Assembly: GCA_019720975.1 (NCBI GenBank)
Contig: JAGVSJ010000001.1
Span: 124,001-188,000 of the forward strand
Length of the DNA: 64,000 nt
Source of the DNA: Candidatus Sysuiplasma superficiale
Lineage (GTDB): Archaea > Thermoplasmatota > Thermoplasmata > Sysuiplasmatales > Sysuiplasmataceae
Reading direction: 5' to 3'
Part shown: positions 27,310 to 36,912 of the stretch, piece by piece
Layout of the letters: each line of letters opens with the position of its first letter
Numbering within the stretch: the stretch's first letter is position 1
Program-made: the position numbers and the translations under genes
The notes under the pieces: model-generated
Seen by the model: the letters and a program-made list of their open reading frames with translations, nothing else
Databases searched by the model: none
What the model was told of the DNA's origin: nothing

Positions 27310-28887
27310 CTAGAATTCATACAGGGATTTCTGTCTCCTTGTGGGAGGGATGATGGCACTGCCTTCCCTCAGCTTCTGATTGAGACCCAGAAGGGAGAAT
27401 TTCATCATCCTCTCCTTCCTTTTTGATGAATAGTAGAAACCCTCATCCTTTGTCCCTCGAGTCACAAGAACAAATACCTTCCCTGCCCTGAGACGCCCTG
27501 TCCTGCCTCTGCGCTGTATGAGCCTTATTTCAGAGGGTACCGGCTCATAGAAGATCACAGCATCTGTTGAGGTGATGTCAAGGCCCTCCTCCCCGACAGA
27601 CGTGGAGATAAGAACGTTTGCCCTGCCTGAACTGAATTCGTTCACGACCTCCTTCTGCTCTGCCTGCTTGAGCCCCCTGTCCTCCCCTCGCCTGCCCTGA
27701 CCTATCAGCTTGACGGGCCTCACTCCGGGCACCTCCTGAAGGTTCTTCTGAACCATTTCAGCAGTGTCTCTGAACTGTGTGAAAACCATTATTCTGCTCT
27801 GCGGCATATTCCTCAGCTGTTGCTGTATTATCTCGCGCAGCCTGGACACCTTGGGGTGCTCGCTTCTTGCAGTGTCTATCAGTGTTGTAACGGCCTGGAA
27901 ATTTCTGTCGTTCACAATGAATGATGCTGCTCTGGAGGAACTGCTTCCGGCATCTGATATCAGTTTTTGCCAGAACCTTCTGAGGGCATAAACAGACTGC
28001 GTCTCTGCCATGTCTACAGCATGTGCTATCTTCATGGCCTCCGATTGTATCCGCATTGAGTCGAAGAGCGCCCTGTTTCTCACACCGGATGAGAGCCGGA
28101 GCGAAAGCTCACGGGAAACCTGCAGCAGATCCCTTACAGATCCCTGGGATTCCATTGGCAGAACCTGAAGGTTCTTCAGTTTCTCAATGCGCTCGGCCAG
28201 CATCATCCGGAGTGCGGAAGCTATGGCAGCAAGCTCCGGTGACAGCTCGACATCCACCCATTTCAGCACTGTGTCCTGCACATAAGGTTCGACGTCCGGA
28301 TCGTCCTCCGTCCGCACCTCAATGTGCTTTATAGCCAGCGCATTGCATATCTCCTCCACGGCTGAAAGATCGCTGCCGGGAGAAGCTGTCATTCCAAGCA
28401 CAAGGCCCCCGGGATTCTTATCCGAATACTTCTTCGAGATGGGAACGTATGAATAGTCTCCCCTCGCCCTGTGGCACTCATCGAATATCAGGAGTGAGAA
28501 ACGGCTGATGTCGCATATTCCGGCCATCATATCGTTCTGAACAACCTGCGGAGTTGCCACATATATTCTAGCCTGCTGCCAGAATTCATTTCGCCTTTCG
28601 GGCGACGTCTCGCCTGTTACCATCACAATATCTCCTTCGGGGAGGACTAGCTTCTCTTTCAGAAAGGAAAAGTGCTGCTCCACAAGAGGTCTTGTTGGCG
28701 CCATGAAGAGTATCTTGCCGCTTCCCGAAGCAAGAAGGTTGTCTATGACAAGCAGTGCGATGACTGTCTTGCCAAGACCTGTGGGAAGAACAACTAGCGT
28801 TGATTCTGAGCTCGCTGCGGCAGCAATGTTTTTCTGATAGAGCCTTTCGTCAACAGACCCTTTCCTGATGTAAGTCAAACTGCTCAC
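27310..28887 (-). CDS. hef: Hef/FANCM-like superfamily 2 helicase, without nuclease domain
   Basis: DNA helicase expected to act on stalled forks. Length 525 residues. Walker A LPTGLGKTVIALL, APTRPLVEQHF, Walker B IFDECHRARGDYSY, motif III GMTASPG, then RecA2 with MVFTQFRDTAEMV, STSVGEEGLDI and IQRRGRTGRLRAGKV. The helical insert between the RecA domains (~210-340) matches Hef. The XPF-type nuclease and HhH domains found in Pyrococcus Hef are absent: the protein stops right after RecA2. Its last seven residues, QKSLYEF, fit the archaeal PCNA-interacting pattern QxxLxxF. GTG start at 28887. Confidence 0.9.
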   Translation of the reverse strand: MSSLTYIRKGSVDERLYQKNIAAAASSESTLVVLPTGLGKTVIALLVIDNLLASGSGKILFMAPTRPLVEQHFSFLKEKLVLPEGDIVMVTGETSPERRNEFWQQARIYVATPQVVQNDMMAGICDISRFSLLIFDECHRARGDYSYVPISKKYSDKNPGGLVLGMTASPGSDLSAVEEICNALAIKHIEVRTEDDPDVEPYVQDTVLKWVDVELSPELAAIASALRMMLAERIEKLKNLQVLPMESQGSVRDLLQVSRELSLRLSSGVRNRALFDSMRIQSEAMKIAHAVDMAETQSVYALRRFWQKLISDAGSSSSRAASFIVNDRNFQAVTTLIDTARSEHPKVSRLREIIQQQLRNMPQSRIMVFTQFRDTAEMVQKNLQEVPGVRPVKLIGQGRRGEDRGLKQAEQKEVVNEFSSGRANVLISTSVGEEGLDITSTDAVIFYEPVPSEIRLIQRRGRTGRLRAGKVFVLVTRGTKDEGFYYSSKRKERMMKFSLLGLNQKLREGSAIIPPTRRQKSLYEF

Positions 28888-28949
28888 TTTACCGTTCCCG
28901 CGGTTGTTGCAATCCCTGCCGGGTATTCAGTCAAGTGTAGACGTATTGA

Positions 28950-28959
28950 TTAATATAAG
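28950..28959 (+). promoter_or_regulatory. TATA box of gltX
   Basis: TTAATATAAG is centred ~27 nt before ATG 28982, identifying that codon as the probable leaderless start. The element is nearly symmetric and could also serve the divergent helicase gene. Confidence 0.6.
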
Positions 28960-28981
28960 TGATGTACAGGTGGTGTGCGAA

Positions 28982-30652
28982 ATGACTGAGGAGATAGAGA
29001 AAGAGGCCTATATTCTTGCACTCCAGAATGCAATACTTCACGGGGGCAAGGCTGAACCCAGATCTGTCCTCGGAAGAATAATGGCCAGATTCAGGAACAC
29101 TGAAGCTCAGAGCGCACTGAAGGTCGTTTCTTCTGCTGTTGACCTGGTCAATTCCAGAAGCATTGAAGAACAGAGGAAGGAGCTTTTCAGATTGGCTCCG
29201 GAATTGCTTGTGAAGGAGAAAAAGGAAAGGATCAGGCAGTTGCGTGAACTTGAGGGTGCTGGTCCGGGATTCACTGTCAGACTTGCGCCTTACCCTTCGG
29301 GTGCCCTACACATAGGCAACAGCAGGATGATCATACTGAATGACGAGTATGCGAAGAAATACAGAGGGAAACTGTTTCTTGTATTTGATGACACAATTGG
29401 TTCGGAGGAGAAGCTTCCGCAGCTTGAATCATACACACTCATAAGAGAGGGGCTCGAATGGCTTGGCGTCAGGTGGGATGCGGAATACTACAAGTCTGAC
29501 AGGCTGGAGATATTTTACGCATGGGCACTGAGGCTCATAAGGCAGGGAATAGCGTACGTCTGTCTGTGCAGTTCAGAGGAGCTGAGAAAGAGGAGGGAGG
29601 AGGGAGTGGCTTGCAGCCACAGGGATCAGACGGCAGAAGAGAATGAGAAACTGTGGGGAAAAATGCTCTCGGGAGAATTTTCGGAGGGTGACGCTGTTCT
29701 CAGAGCGAAGACCGACATCGCTCACAGAAATCCTGCCTTCAGGGACAGGGTACTCTGCAGAATGTCGGATAGGGCGCATCCCAGGGTTGGGACGAAGTAC
29801 AGGGTATGGCCAATGCTTGAGTTTTCATGGGCTGTGGACGATATAGAGCTCGGAATGACACATGTCATCAGGGGAAAGGACCTCTATATGGAGGATCTCA
29901 TGGAGAAATTCATATGGGACAGACTTGGTATAAAGGGACCGAGATTCGAGCATTTCGGGTTACTGCGCATATCCGGAGTGAAGATAAGCAAGAGCAAATC
30001 GATGAGTGAGGTGATGTCAGGCGCATTTTCGGGGTGGGATGATCCTCGCACATGGAGTTTGCAGTCCCTCAGGGCGAGGGGGATAAGACCTGAGGCGATA
30101 CGCAGCTTCATACTCAATTTTGGAATGAGCCTGAATGACATCACGGTTCCTGTAGATTCTCTCTACTCTGAGAACAGGAAGCTGATTGAAAGGGATGCGG
30201 CGAGATATTATTTCGTTGACAGCCCGGTTCACATAAGGATTGAAGGGGTGCCACAGGTGGATTTTGTCGAATCAATGATACATCCCGATTATCCCGAGAG
30301 GGGAAAGAGGAGGATAGAGGTCGACGGCAGCGTCTACATCTCGTCCTCTGATGCGGAAAGTCTCGATGGAAGTGAGATCAGACTGAAGGATTACTGCAAC
30401 ATAAAACTTCAGGGACGGACAGGTATCTTTGCAGGAAGGGAGAACAGGGAGCTGCCAAGGATCCAGTGGGTAACCGCCAGAACCGCAGTACCGTGCGAGA
30501 TCATCATGCCTGATGGTTCCAGAAGGACAGGAGTGGCTGAACCTTCTGTCAGGAATATTCGCGGCGGTGCGCCAGTTCAGTTTGAAAGATTCGGCTATGT
30601 CAATCTGAGGGAAAAGGGGGAAAGAATGCTCTTCTACTACACACATGACTGA
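28982..30652 (+). CDS. gltX: Glutamyl-tRNA synthetase, archaeal type
   Basis: Charges tRNA-Glu and, in Archaea without GlnRS, probably also tRNA-Gln, whose Glu is then amidated. Length 556 residues. Archaeal N-terminal helical extension (~1-95), class I HIGH motif as HIGN within RLAPYPSGALHIGN, KMSKS counterpart ISKSKS in ISGVKISKSKSMSE, and an all-beta anticodon-binding C-terminus, the archaeal/eukaryotic architecture. ATG 28982 is chosen over an upstream in-frame start because the TATA box lies in between. Convergent with cysS. Confidence 0.95.
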   Translation: MTEEIEKEAYILALQNAILHGGKAEPRSVLGRIMARFRNTEAQSALKVVSSAVDLVNSRSIEEQRKELFRLAPELLVKEKKERIRQLRELEGAGPGFTVRLAPYPSGALHIGNSRMIILNDEYAKKYRGKLFLVFDDTIGSEEKLPQLESYTLIREGLEWLGVRWDAEYYKSDRLEIFYAWALRLIRQGIAYVCLCSSEELRKRREEGVACSHRDQTAEENEKLWGKMLSGEFSEGDAVLRAKTDIAHRNPAFRDRVLCRMSDRAHPRVGTKYRVWPMLEFSWAVDDIELGMTHVIRGKDLYMEDLMEKFIWDRLGIKGPRFEHFGLLRISGVKISKSKSMSEVMSGAFSGWDDPRTWSLQSLRARGIRPEAIRSFILNFGMSLNDITVPVDSLYSENRKLIERDAARYYFVDSPVHIRIEGVPQVDFVESMIHPDYPERGKRRIEVDGSVYISSSDAESLDGSEIRLKDYCNIKLQGRTGIFAGRENRELPRIQWVTARTAVPCEIIMPDGSRRTGVAEPSVRNIRGGAPVQFERFGYVNLREKGERMLFYYTHD

Positions 30653-30680
30653 TATTGCCCGGAAACGGGTATGGATATTC

Positions 30681-32093
30681 TCAGCCAGAAGATCGTTCGA
30701 TTCTTTTCCACCTGACGCCTTCAGGCGTATCTTCGAGTACAATTCCCATATCTCTCAGTCTCTTTCGTATGGCGTCTGCCTCTTCGAAGCGCCTTGACTT
30801 CCTGGCCTCCTCCCTTCTCTCTATCAGTTCCGCCACCTCGCTGTCGACAGAACCGGACAGCTGCGTGAATGACTCATCCTTCATTATGAGCAAGACACTG
30901 TTTATTTCCCTGACAGCAGAGACAATGCTTGATGCGCCCTTGAGGGAAAGAGTCCCTTCCTCCATTCTTCTCCTCGCCTCTCGGAGTTTTGTGAAGAGGA
31001 GAGATATGACACCATGAGTGTTGAAGTCATCATCCATATATTCTGCAAATGAGGAAAGGATGGAGGATGCTATGTCCTCTCCGCCTCCGGTCTCTGTTTG
31101 CACCGACAAAAGGTCCGACATGTAATTCTCAAGTTTTCTTCTTGCCTGGTCGCTCTCGTCAAGCAGCTCAAAGCTGAATTCGGACTGCCTTCTGTACAGG
31201 CTATTAGCAAAATAGAGGCGCAGCGTCTGCGGGCAGTATCTTTTGAGCAGTTCACTGACAGTTACAAAATTGTTCAGCGATTTGGACATCTTCTGCCCGG
31301 AAAGGTTGAGCAGACCGACGTGTATCCAGTAATTAGAGAATCGTTTTCCTGTGTATGCTTCGCTTTGCTGTATCTCGTTTTCGTGGTGGGGGAATATGAG
31401 ATCCTCACCACCGCCGTGTATGTCAAGAGTCTGCCCAAGGTATTTCATAGACATAGCGGAGCACTCGATATGCCAGCCCGGCCTGCCTCTTCCCCAGGGA
31501 CTCTCCCAGCTGATTTCCCCCTCTCGCGCACTCTTCCAGAGAGCAAAATCGGCAGGATTCCTCTTCCGCTCATCAACCTCGATTCTTGCGCCTGACATTA
31601 TCATGTCAGGTGACTGGCCGGACAGCCTGCCATAATTCCTTGTCTTTGTTATGTCAAAATAGACACTTCCGTCGATTTCGTACGCGTATCCCTTTTCCAT
31701 GAGTGAAGCTATCATATCTATTATCTCGGGTATGTGCTGACTTGCCCTAGGATAGAAGGTAGCGCGTTCTATGAGAAGCCCGTCTATATCCCTGAGGAAT
31801 GATGAAGAGTAAAAGGACGAAAGCTGGAGAGGAGATATTCCGGCTTCATTTGCTCTTTTGATTATTTTATCATCGACGTCTGTTATATTTATGACGAGCT
31901 TAACCGCGTAACCGCTGTACCTTAGATATCTCGAAATGAAATCAAAGGAGACGAAGGATTTAGCATGCCCGACGTGCATCTCATCATAGACGGTGAGGCC
32001 GCAGACATACATCCTCACCTCCCTGTCCTTCTGCGGAGTGAAGGGTACCTTCTCCCTGGACATTGTGTCATAGACCTTCATAAGAACATCCAT
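30681..32093 (-). CDS. cysS: Cysteinyl-tRNA synthetase
   Basis: Charges tRNA-Cys, whose gene lies at 41.8 kb. Length 470 residues. Zinc-site cysteine in YVCGLTVYDEMHVGHAKSF, which also contains the HIGH-like HVGH; CSAMSMKYLG and HHENEIQQSEA supply further zinc ligands; KMSKSLNNFVT is the KMSKS loop. Its presence argues that this organism charges cysteine directly rather than only by the SepRS/SepCysS route. ATG 32093 has a reverse TATA element ~30 nt upstream; an internal Met at codon 5 is an alternative. Confidence 0.96.
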   Translation of the reverse strand: MDVLMKVYDTMSREKVPFTPQKDREVRMYVCGLTVYDEMHVGHAKSFVSFDFISRYLRYSGYAVKLVINITDVDDKIIKRANEAGISPLQLSSFYSSSFLRDIDGLLIERATFYPRASQHIPEIIDMIASLMEKGYAYEIDGSVYFDITKTRNYGRLSGQSPDMIMSGARIEVDERKRNPADFALWKSAREGEISWESPWGRGRPGWHIECSAMSMKYLGQTLDIHGGGEDLIFPHHENEIQQSEAYTGKRFSNYWIHVGLLNLSGQKMSKSLNNFVTVSELLKRYCPQTLRLYFANSLYRRQSEFSFELLDESDQARRKLENYMSDLLSVQTETGGGEDIASSILSSFAEYMDDDFNTHGVISLLFTKLREARRRMEEGTLSLKGASSIVSAVREINSVLLIMKDESFTQLSGSVDSEVAELIERREEARKSRRFEEADAIRKRLRDMGIVLEDTPEGVRWKRIERSSG

Positions 32094-32144
32094 CCACGCT
32101 GATCGTCAGTTGATTGTGTTATAAGTAATTATCAGGGTTGAAAC

Positions 32145-33674
32145 TTGCGTGTAATATTTAAAAAGGGCTCTGAAATGAATGTCCTTCCCGCAATGGTCGG
32201 CATTAAACGCATTTCAGGAAACAGGGAAGGTGTTGCTGGGGCAATTGCAACAATATTCATTCTACTCATAGTCATATCCTTTATCAATCTCTATCTTGTC
32301 GGATACGTTCCAGTATATATGAAGAGCCAGGAATACAGCCACATGCAGGAACTTTACGGCCAGTTTTCCTCCCTGCAGATACAGAGCTACAACCTCGAGT
32401 CAGGAAAGTGGCACTATCCGCTCACCACCACGCTGGTGCTCGGAACGCAGGGGGCGGCGCCGTTCGCCTCACCAACGCAGGGACAGCTTTCCTTTTCTCC
32501 CTCCGCATTCTCCATGTCAATAAGTTATCCCTTGGGCCTGCCACTTGCAATGCCAACCTGTCAGCACGACTTCTACGAAAATTTCACAGGGACTTCAAGC
32601 AACAAGGTGGGCATTCACGCCACATTTTCACCTGACAAGAACAACAGTTTCTATTCGGTTCAGGGATCAGGACCGGCAAACAGCGAGAATCCCATATACT
32701 ATGTTCCGCAGAACAGTTCAGTCTGCTATATCATAAATTCATCCTGGGTCCAGAGTGACGATTTTGACGTGTTTGTGGGAGGAAACGGTGGACCGGTTCT
32801 CAACAACTTTACACTTATGGTCTTTCTATACGGCAACAATGATATAATTGACTTCACGGGCCAGGGGAGCAACCAGACAATCTGGTATGTCTCATATGGT
32901 GCGTACAACCAAGTATTTGACGGCAACAATCCTTGTGGTTTCCAGTTCAACGGAAAGAACGACAAGGGATACATACAGGACTACGGCGCCCATGACACAG
33001 CGCCCTTTGGGTGGCCACAGTTCCAGACAGTTGAACAGTATGACACAGTGTCTGGCTCCCTTGCAGCACAGGTGAGCAACCGCTACTATACACCCCAGTC
33101 GGTAATCTATCAGGGCGGAGGGATCATACTTGCGCAGGGCGGACAATCTTACTTTTTGAATGGACCAGAGATAAAGGCGGTCAACAGTTCTTCGAGCGGT
33201 GCCTCTGTGACACTGAACCTTGTATCACTCATAGGACAGAATTTCTCTGCTGCAGGAAACGGACCGGTCTCGCTATCCACCTCCTATTTTTCAAACAACA
33301 GCGTGGTTGTCGGACAGTACAGAGGATTGAACCGCATCAATGTCCTGGATCTTACAATAAGATCGGATTATGCGCTCGCATGGGCCAGCTACCTCCAGCA
33401 TTCGCTCTCTTCCCTCCAGAATGTTACAGAGGATCCTGGAATAGCATTTGTGGGCAACGGCTGCATTGATATGTCTGGAGGTGGCGGTCCTGCGCCCAAT
33501 CCACCGCCTCCAGGAGGAGGTCCATCGCCGCCAGGAGGAGGCTCAGGTGGCATGCATTACGTGACATGGGGTGCATATTCGCTGACTGTATCAAACAACA
33601 CTGTGGAACTTACACTATTCAACATCGCCTTCCTCTCACTTGAAGTAGGGACTCTTCAGACATCAGTCTACTGA
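32145..33674 (+). CDS. Surface protein with pilin-like N-terminal anchor and proline/glycine-rich hinge
   Basis: A 509-residue protein. After a short basic segment, GVAGAIATIFILLIVISFINLYLVGYVPVYM is a single hydrophobic stretch resembling archaeal type IV pilin-like or uncleaved anchor sequences; the rest is Asn/Ser/Gly-rich, beta-type, with several N-x-S/T sequons, so probably extracytoplasmic. Near residue 450 a hinge of repeated PPPGGG/PPGGG units precedes a last hydrophobic strand region. No family recognised. The start is uncertain: TTG 32145 lies ~26 nt from a TATA box (TTATAAGTAATT), ATG 32175 is an alternative. Monocistronic. Confidence 0.75.
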   Translation: MRVIFKKGSEMNVLPAMVGIKRISGNREGVAGAIATIFILLIVISFINLYLVGYVPVYMKSQEYSHMQELYGQFSSLQIQSYNLESGKWHYPLTTTLVLGTQGAAPFASPTQGQLSFSPSAFSMSISYPLGLPLAMPTCQHDFYENFTGTSSNKVGIHATFSPDKNNSFYSVQGSGPANSENPIYYVPQNSSVCYIINSSWVQSDDFDVFVGGNGGPVLNNFTLMVFLYGNNDIIDFTGQGSNQTIWYVSYGAYNQVFDGNNPCGFQFNGKNDKGYIQDYGAHDTAPFGWPQFQTVEQYDTVSGSLAAQVSNRYYTPQSVIYQGGGIILAQGGQSYFLNGPEIKAVNSSSSGASVTLNLVSLIGQNFSAAGNGPVSLSTSYFSNNSVVVGQYRGLNRINVLDLTIRSDYALAWASYLQHSLSSLQNVTEDPGIAFVGNGCIDMSGGGGPAPNPPPPGGGPSPPGGGSGGMHYVTWGAYSLTVSNNTVELTLFNIAFLSLEVGTLQTSVY

Positions 33675-33831
33675 TACAGACATCGGGCCTTGCTTTCAGA
33701 ACATACACTCAGGAAGGTAATAAGGTGCTCTAGACGAAACTGTCTGTAATCAGTCGGTGAGCTCCATCTGACAAAGGAGAAGAGAAAGAGTGGAGAGAAG
33801 TAGGAAAATGTTTGAAGATGCTGAGAGTACT
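33675..33831. other. Intergenic gap between convergent surface-protein genes
   Basis: 157 bp between two stop codons. No promoter-like element, RNA gene or convincing terminator hairpin is seen. Confidence 0.4.
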
Positions 33832-36729
33832 CTACACCTTCTGTACCGCAAACAGAACAATGTATGAGAGTGTCGTTGACGGGTTCATCGACCACAGGAG
33901 TGAACTTGTCTTTATCCAGGACCTGTAGTATAGGACACCGAGCGGCTGTATGTTGCCCACAATAAGATCGAGCTTTGTGAAGATTGAATCGGAGTGCCAG
34001 TAGTACAGCGCTCTCTGGGTGCTGTTCAATTCATTAAGTGCAAGACTTGTCCAGTTCCACATCTGATATATCTGCTTCCACTGGGCTGGGTTGGTTGTAA
34101 TGTTGAATCCAGGGCCGGGATAGACACCGAACGGATACATATCGAGTGCAAACGGTGTGGCAAACGTGGCGGCGAAATCCTCAGACACAGGGTAATCTGC
34201 ATACCATGCGTCCCATGCAATGGGAAGGATACAGCTGCCGGAAGCAACCGATTCGTATGTGAACAGATTTGATTCTGTCACGTCTGCGAGATATGGCTTG
34301 ACTGTACCGTTTGTTATGTTCTCAATTGCTGGAATCCAGTAACTCTGTATCAGTTCATCCTCTATCGGCATCCCCAGAGGATCGAATATCGGAAATACGA
34401 TTGAGCCTCGTCCGAGCTTCGTGTATGGAGTTTGTTGCCAGAACTCCCGTGCGAGCGTGAGATTGTAGTACGGAGAGAGAGAAGTGATATTCGAAGGGTA
34501 GCTGCCAAGTCCCTGCGGAAGATAACCGGTCAGATTCTCGGCAAACCTTATTCCGTCAGCAATATTCATCGAAATGAGCTCTGCCTGATTGTATGCATAG
34601 GTTAAAGCCTTTCGAACACTGGTGTTTGCAAAGAACGTGGAGACAACAACTCCATCACTCAGATTGTGAAGAGTCGAGGAAGGGAATGAATACTGGTATC
34701 CGGAAGAGGAGAGACCGGAGACATTGATCTGCAGATTGTAATTGTAGAAATTGGTCGCTATTTGTGGTTCGCTGATAGACTTGACCTCCCCATTTTGTAT
34801 CATGGAGAAGACTAGCGATGTAGCTGAGGGAGGATAGGCGTATTCAGCAAAGGAGGCAACGCCGCTTGAAAATGCCAGCTGTGCGCTCGACTCCGATGTG
34901 TAATAGTAAATTGTAATGAATGAAGGCAGTGACGTCACGTTAGGATAGTCGATGGTGGGAGTGTAATGAGGATTTGGAATCATCCTCACAAGTTGTCCGG
35001 GTATAACTGCAGATACTATGTACGGTCCGGTACCCATAGAATTGAACTGCAGTTTTGTGTTCCAGTTGGAAGGTATTCCCTCGGACTGGTAGTTGTAATA
35101 AGCGGTGGTGGTGTTGGCAGGTATTCCTGCGCCGTTTGCAGCTGCCCATGAAGCTTCCATTACAGAGGCTTCCGTACCGGTAAGTATCTGCAGGAAATAG
35201 GTGGACGAGCCATATGAGGTATATTCAGTTGCTGCATAACCGTCTGAAAGCGCCGCAGATGAGCTCATGTTTACACCTGTCTCAAAGTAGCCTGCGTTGG
35301 TTCCGTTGACAGGGGAGATGCCGAATAGAGACTGGTTCGTTGTTGGTAGGATGTGGAATGTTATTGAGGTGCTGTTGGTTGTGATCGCATGATCAATCCA
35401 GAAAGGCGTGAGATTGAACGGACCGTAAACACTTGCGCCTGGGATGAGAGCGTGAGCAAGAAGCCATCCCGGAGAGCCCGGATCGTTGGCGAAAAGCATT
35501 GTTCTGACAAATGAGAACCAGACGTCGTACACAGTCAGCGGCTGACCATTGGCAAATGATATTCCTTGCCTGATTGGGAAGGTGTAGTTGACATAGGTGA
35601 CATTCCCCACCGTCGACTGCGCTATGAGACCATTGCTCAGAGTCGGTACCTCCTGAGAGAGCACAGGTATGAAGGAATGCGGGTTTGTCCCTGGGGTAAA
35701 GGAGACAAGTGTCTGGTACAGATTCTGTATGACTTCGCTGCTGATGGTGTCGTATGCAAGTGCAGTGTCCATTGTCCTAAAGCCGCCCGGAATCCACGTC
35801 GCATCTACTATTCCTGTGCTTGACGAGCCGGAGATATGCTTCGTAGAAAACGTTCCGACAGCGACCGTTTGAACGAAATGCCACGACTGTGTTGAAGATG
35901 AAGAATTGGTGACGGCCGTGATATTGACGGGGTATATGCCTGTGGAACGGAATGTGATATTCCAGCTGTCCGAAGAGTTGCTTACAACAGTGGAATTGAA
36001 ACTTACCGATTTGCCGGCTGCACTGAATATGATTGATTGAAGCGACCAGCCTGAGGCAACAGGATAACTGCTGAAGCTGGATGGGAGGAATGTTGTCAGG
36101 TTGAATACGCCGGGGACAGGAGTTATTGATGAAAAACCGTAGCTGACATTCACAGCGTTTGCATTGCTGTAGGATATCTCTATGTCAGCAGGGTACTGTT
36201 CCGACAGGTTTGAAAGCGTAACGCTAGGTGAAATAGAGATGGGAAGGAGATCAAGTGAATTTGTAGCGACCATCCCGCTATCAGTGACGACCTTCACGTA
36301 AACAAGGTAATTACCTGCGCTGGGATAGGTGTAAAGGATGCTAAGTCCAGAGGAACCCGATATGTTCATCAAAACACCGTTGCCGAAATTCCACTGCACA
36401 TAGCTTACCTTGCTTGACGGAACGGTGGTTCCAGCCGAAAACTGGATAGCTGTACCCTGGACTGCGTAGGAATAATCTGAATAGGGCGATACACTGACTG
36501 AGGTGCTCGTGACGGACGGCTTGTGGGTGATGTAGTAGAAACCCACACCTGCTATCACAATAAGCACCACAACAATCACAGCAATGAGAGCAGTACGCGA
36601 TCTGCCTGCCGGCGGCCGCGCACCCATTCCTGTTTTGACCGAGCCAGTACCCTGAGATGCGGTTATATCACCGGCTTCCGCACTATTGCCGCTCAACGCA
36701 CAGACTAATGAAAAGACTCCTGCTCTCAT
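33832..36729 (-). CDS. Membrane-anchored family-5 solute-binding protein fused to a PKD-like domain
   Basis: A 965-residue protein. Cytoplasmic N-terminus (~1-45), one membrane helix (TALIAVIVVVLIVIAGVGFYYI), a PKD/Ig-like module (~85-150, QWNFGNG...YTYPSAGNYLVYVKVV), a further beta region, then an SBP_bac_5 domain from ~300 (MDTALAYDTISSEVIQNLYQTL; FPIRQGISFANGQPLTVYDVWFSF), the family that binds oligopeptides or nickel for ABC importers. Many N-x-S/T sequons. ATG 36729 has GAGAGGAAGG upstream and a TATA box TTTAAAT (36780-36787) beyond it; the longer frame to 36813 would start before that box. No permease or ATPase genes adjoin. Confidence 0.85.
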   Translation of the reverse strand: MRAGVFSLVCALSGNSAEAGDITASQGTGSVKTGMGARPPAGRSRTALIAVIVVVLIVIAGVGFYYITHKPSVTSTSVSVSPYSDYSYAVQGTAIQFSAGTTVPSSKVSYVQWNFGNGVLMNISGSSGLSILYTYPSAGNYLVYVKVVTDSGMVATNSLDLLPISISPSVTLSNLSEQYPADIEISYSNANAVNVSYGFSSITPVPGVFNLTTFLPSSFSSYPVASGWSLQSIIFSAAGKSVSFNSTVVSNSSDSWNITFRSTGIYPVNITAVTNSSSSTQSWHFVQTVAVGTFSTKHISGSSSTGIVDATWIPGGFRTMDTALAYDTISSEVIQNLYQTLVSFTPGTNPHSFIPVLSQEVPTLSNGLIAQSTVGNVTYVNYTFPIRQGISFANGQPLTVYDVWFSFVRTMLFANDPGSPGWLLAHALIPGASVYGPFNLTPFWIDHAITTNSTSITFHILPTTNQSLFGISPVNGTNAGYFETGVNMSSSAALSDGYAATEYTSYGSSTYFLQILTGTEASVMEASWAAANGAGIPANTTTAYYNYQSEGIPSNWNTKLQFNSMGTGPYIVSAVIPGQLVRMIPNPHYTPTIDYPNVTSLPSFITIYYYTSESSAQLAFSSGVASFAEYAYPPSATSLVFSMIQNGEVKSISEPQIATNFYNYNLQINVSGLSSSGYQYSFPSSTLHNLSDGVVVSTFFANTSVRKALTYAYNQAELISMNIADGIRFAENLTGYLPQGLGSYPSNITSLSPYYNLTLAREFWQQTPYTKLGRGSIVFPIFDPLGMPIEDELIQSYWIPAIENITNGTVKPYLADVTESNLFTYESVASGSCILPIAWDAWYADYPVSEDFAATFATPFALDMYPFGVYPGPGFNITTNPAQWKQIYQMWNWTSLALNELNSTQRALYYWHSDSIFTKLDLIVGNIQPLGVLYYRSWIKTSSLLWSMNPSTTLSYIVLFAVQKV

Positions 36730-36912
36730 TTGCCTTCCTCTCGTACCATGACATTTTGTGGCAGCAATAGACGCATGGGATTTAAATGTTGTTGTGAGAC
36801 CCGTCATGAGCAATTCGCGGATTTACGGGACCGGATACAGGGGAGCGGGTTGCCCGGACCATCCTGTTTTAACTGCTATAGTTAAAATAATCTTCACGAT
36901 TAACTGTGGTTT
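36730..36912. promoter_or_regulatory. Divergent promoters of the solute-binding protein and pyrD
   Basis: Reverse TATA ATTTAAA near 36780-36787 serves the solute-binding protein with a ~25-nt leader. Forward TTAAAATA at 36882-36889 is centred 27 nt before the GTG of pyrD at 36913, which is therefore probably leaderless. Confidence 0.55.

Noticed and set aside
33668-33895. 75-codon reverse frame at the end of the solute-binding protein gene
   Set aside because: Starts inside the coding sequence of a clear gene and shows no recognisable features.
36730-36813. Longer start of the solute-binding protein
   Set aside because: The TATA box at ~36780-36787 lies within this extension and a good ribosome site precedes ATG 36729.
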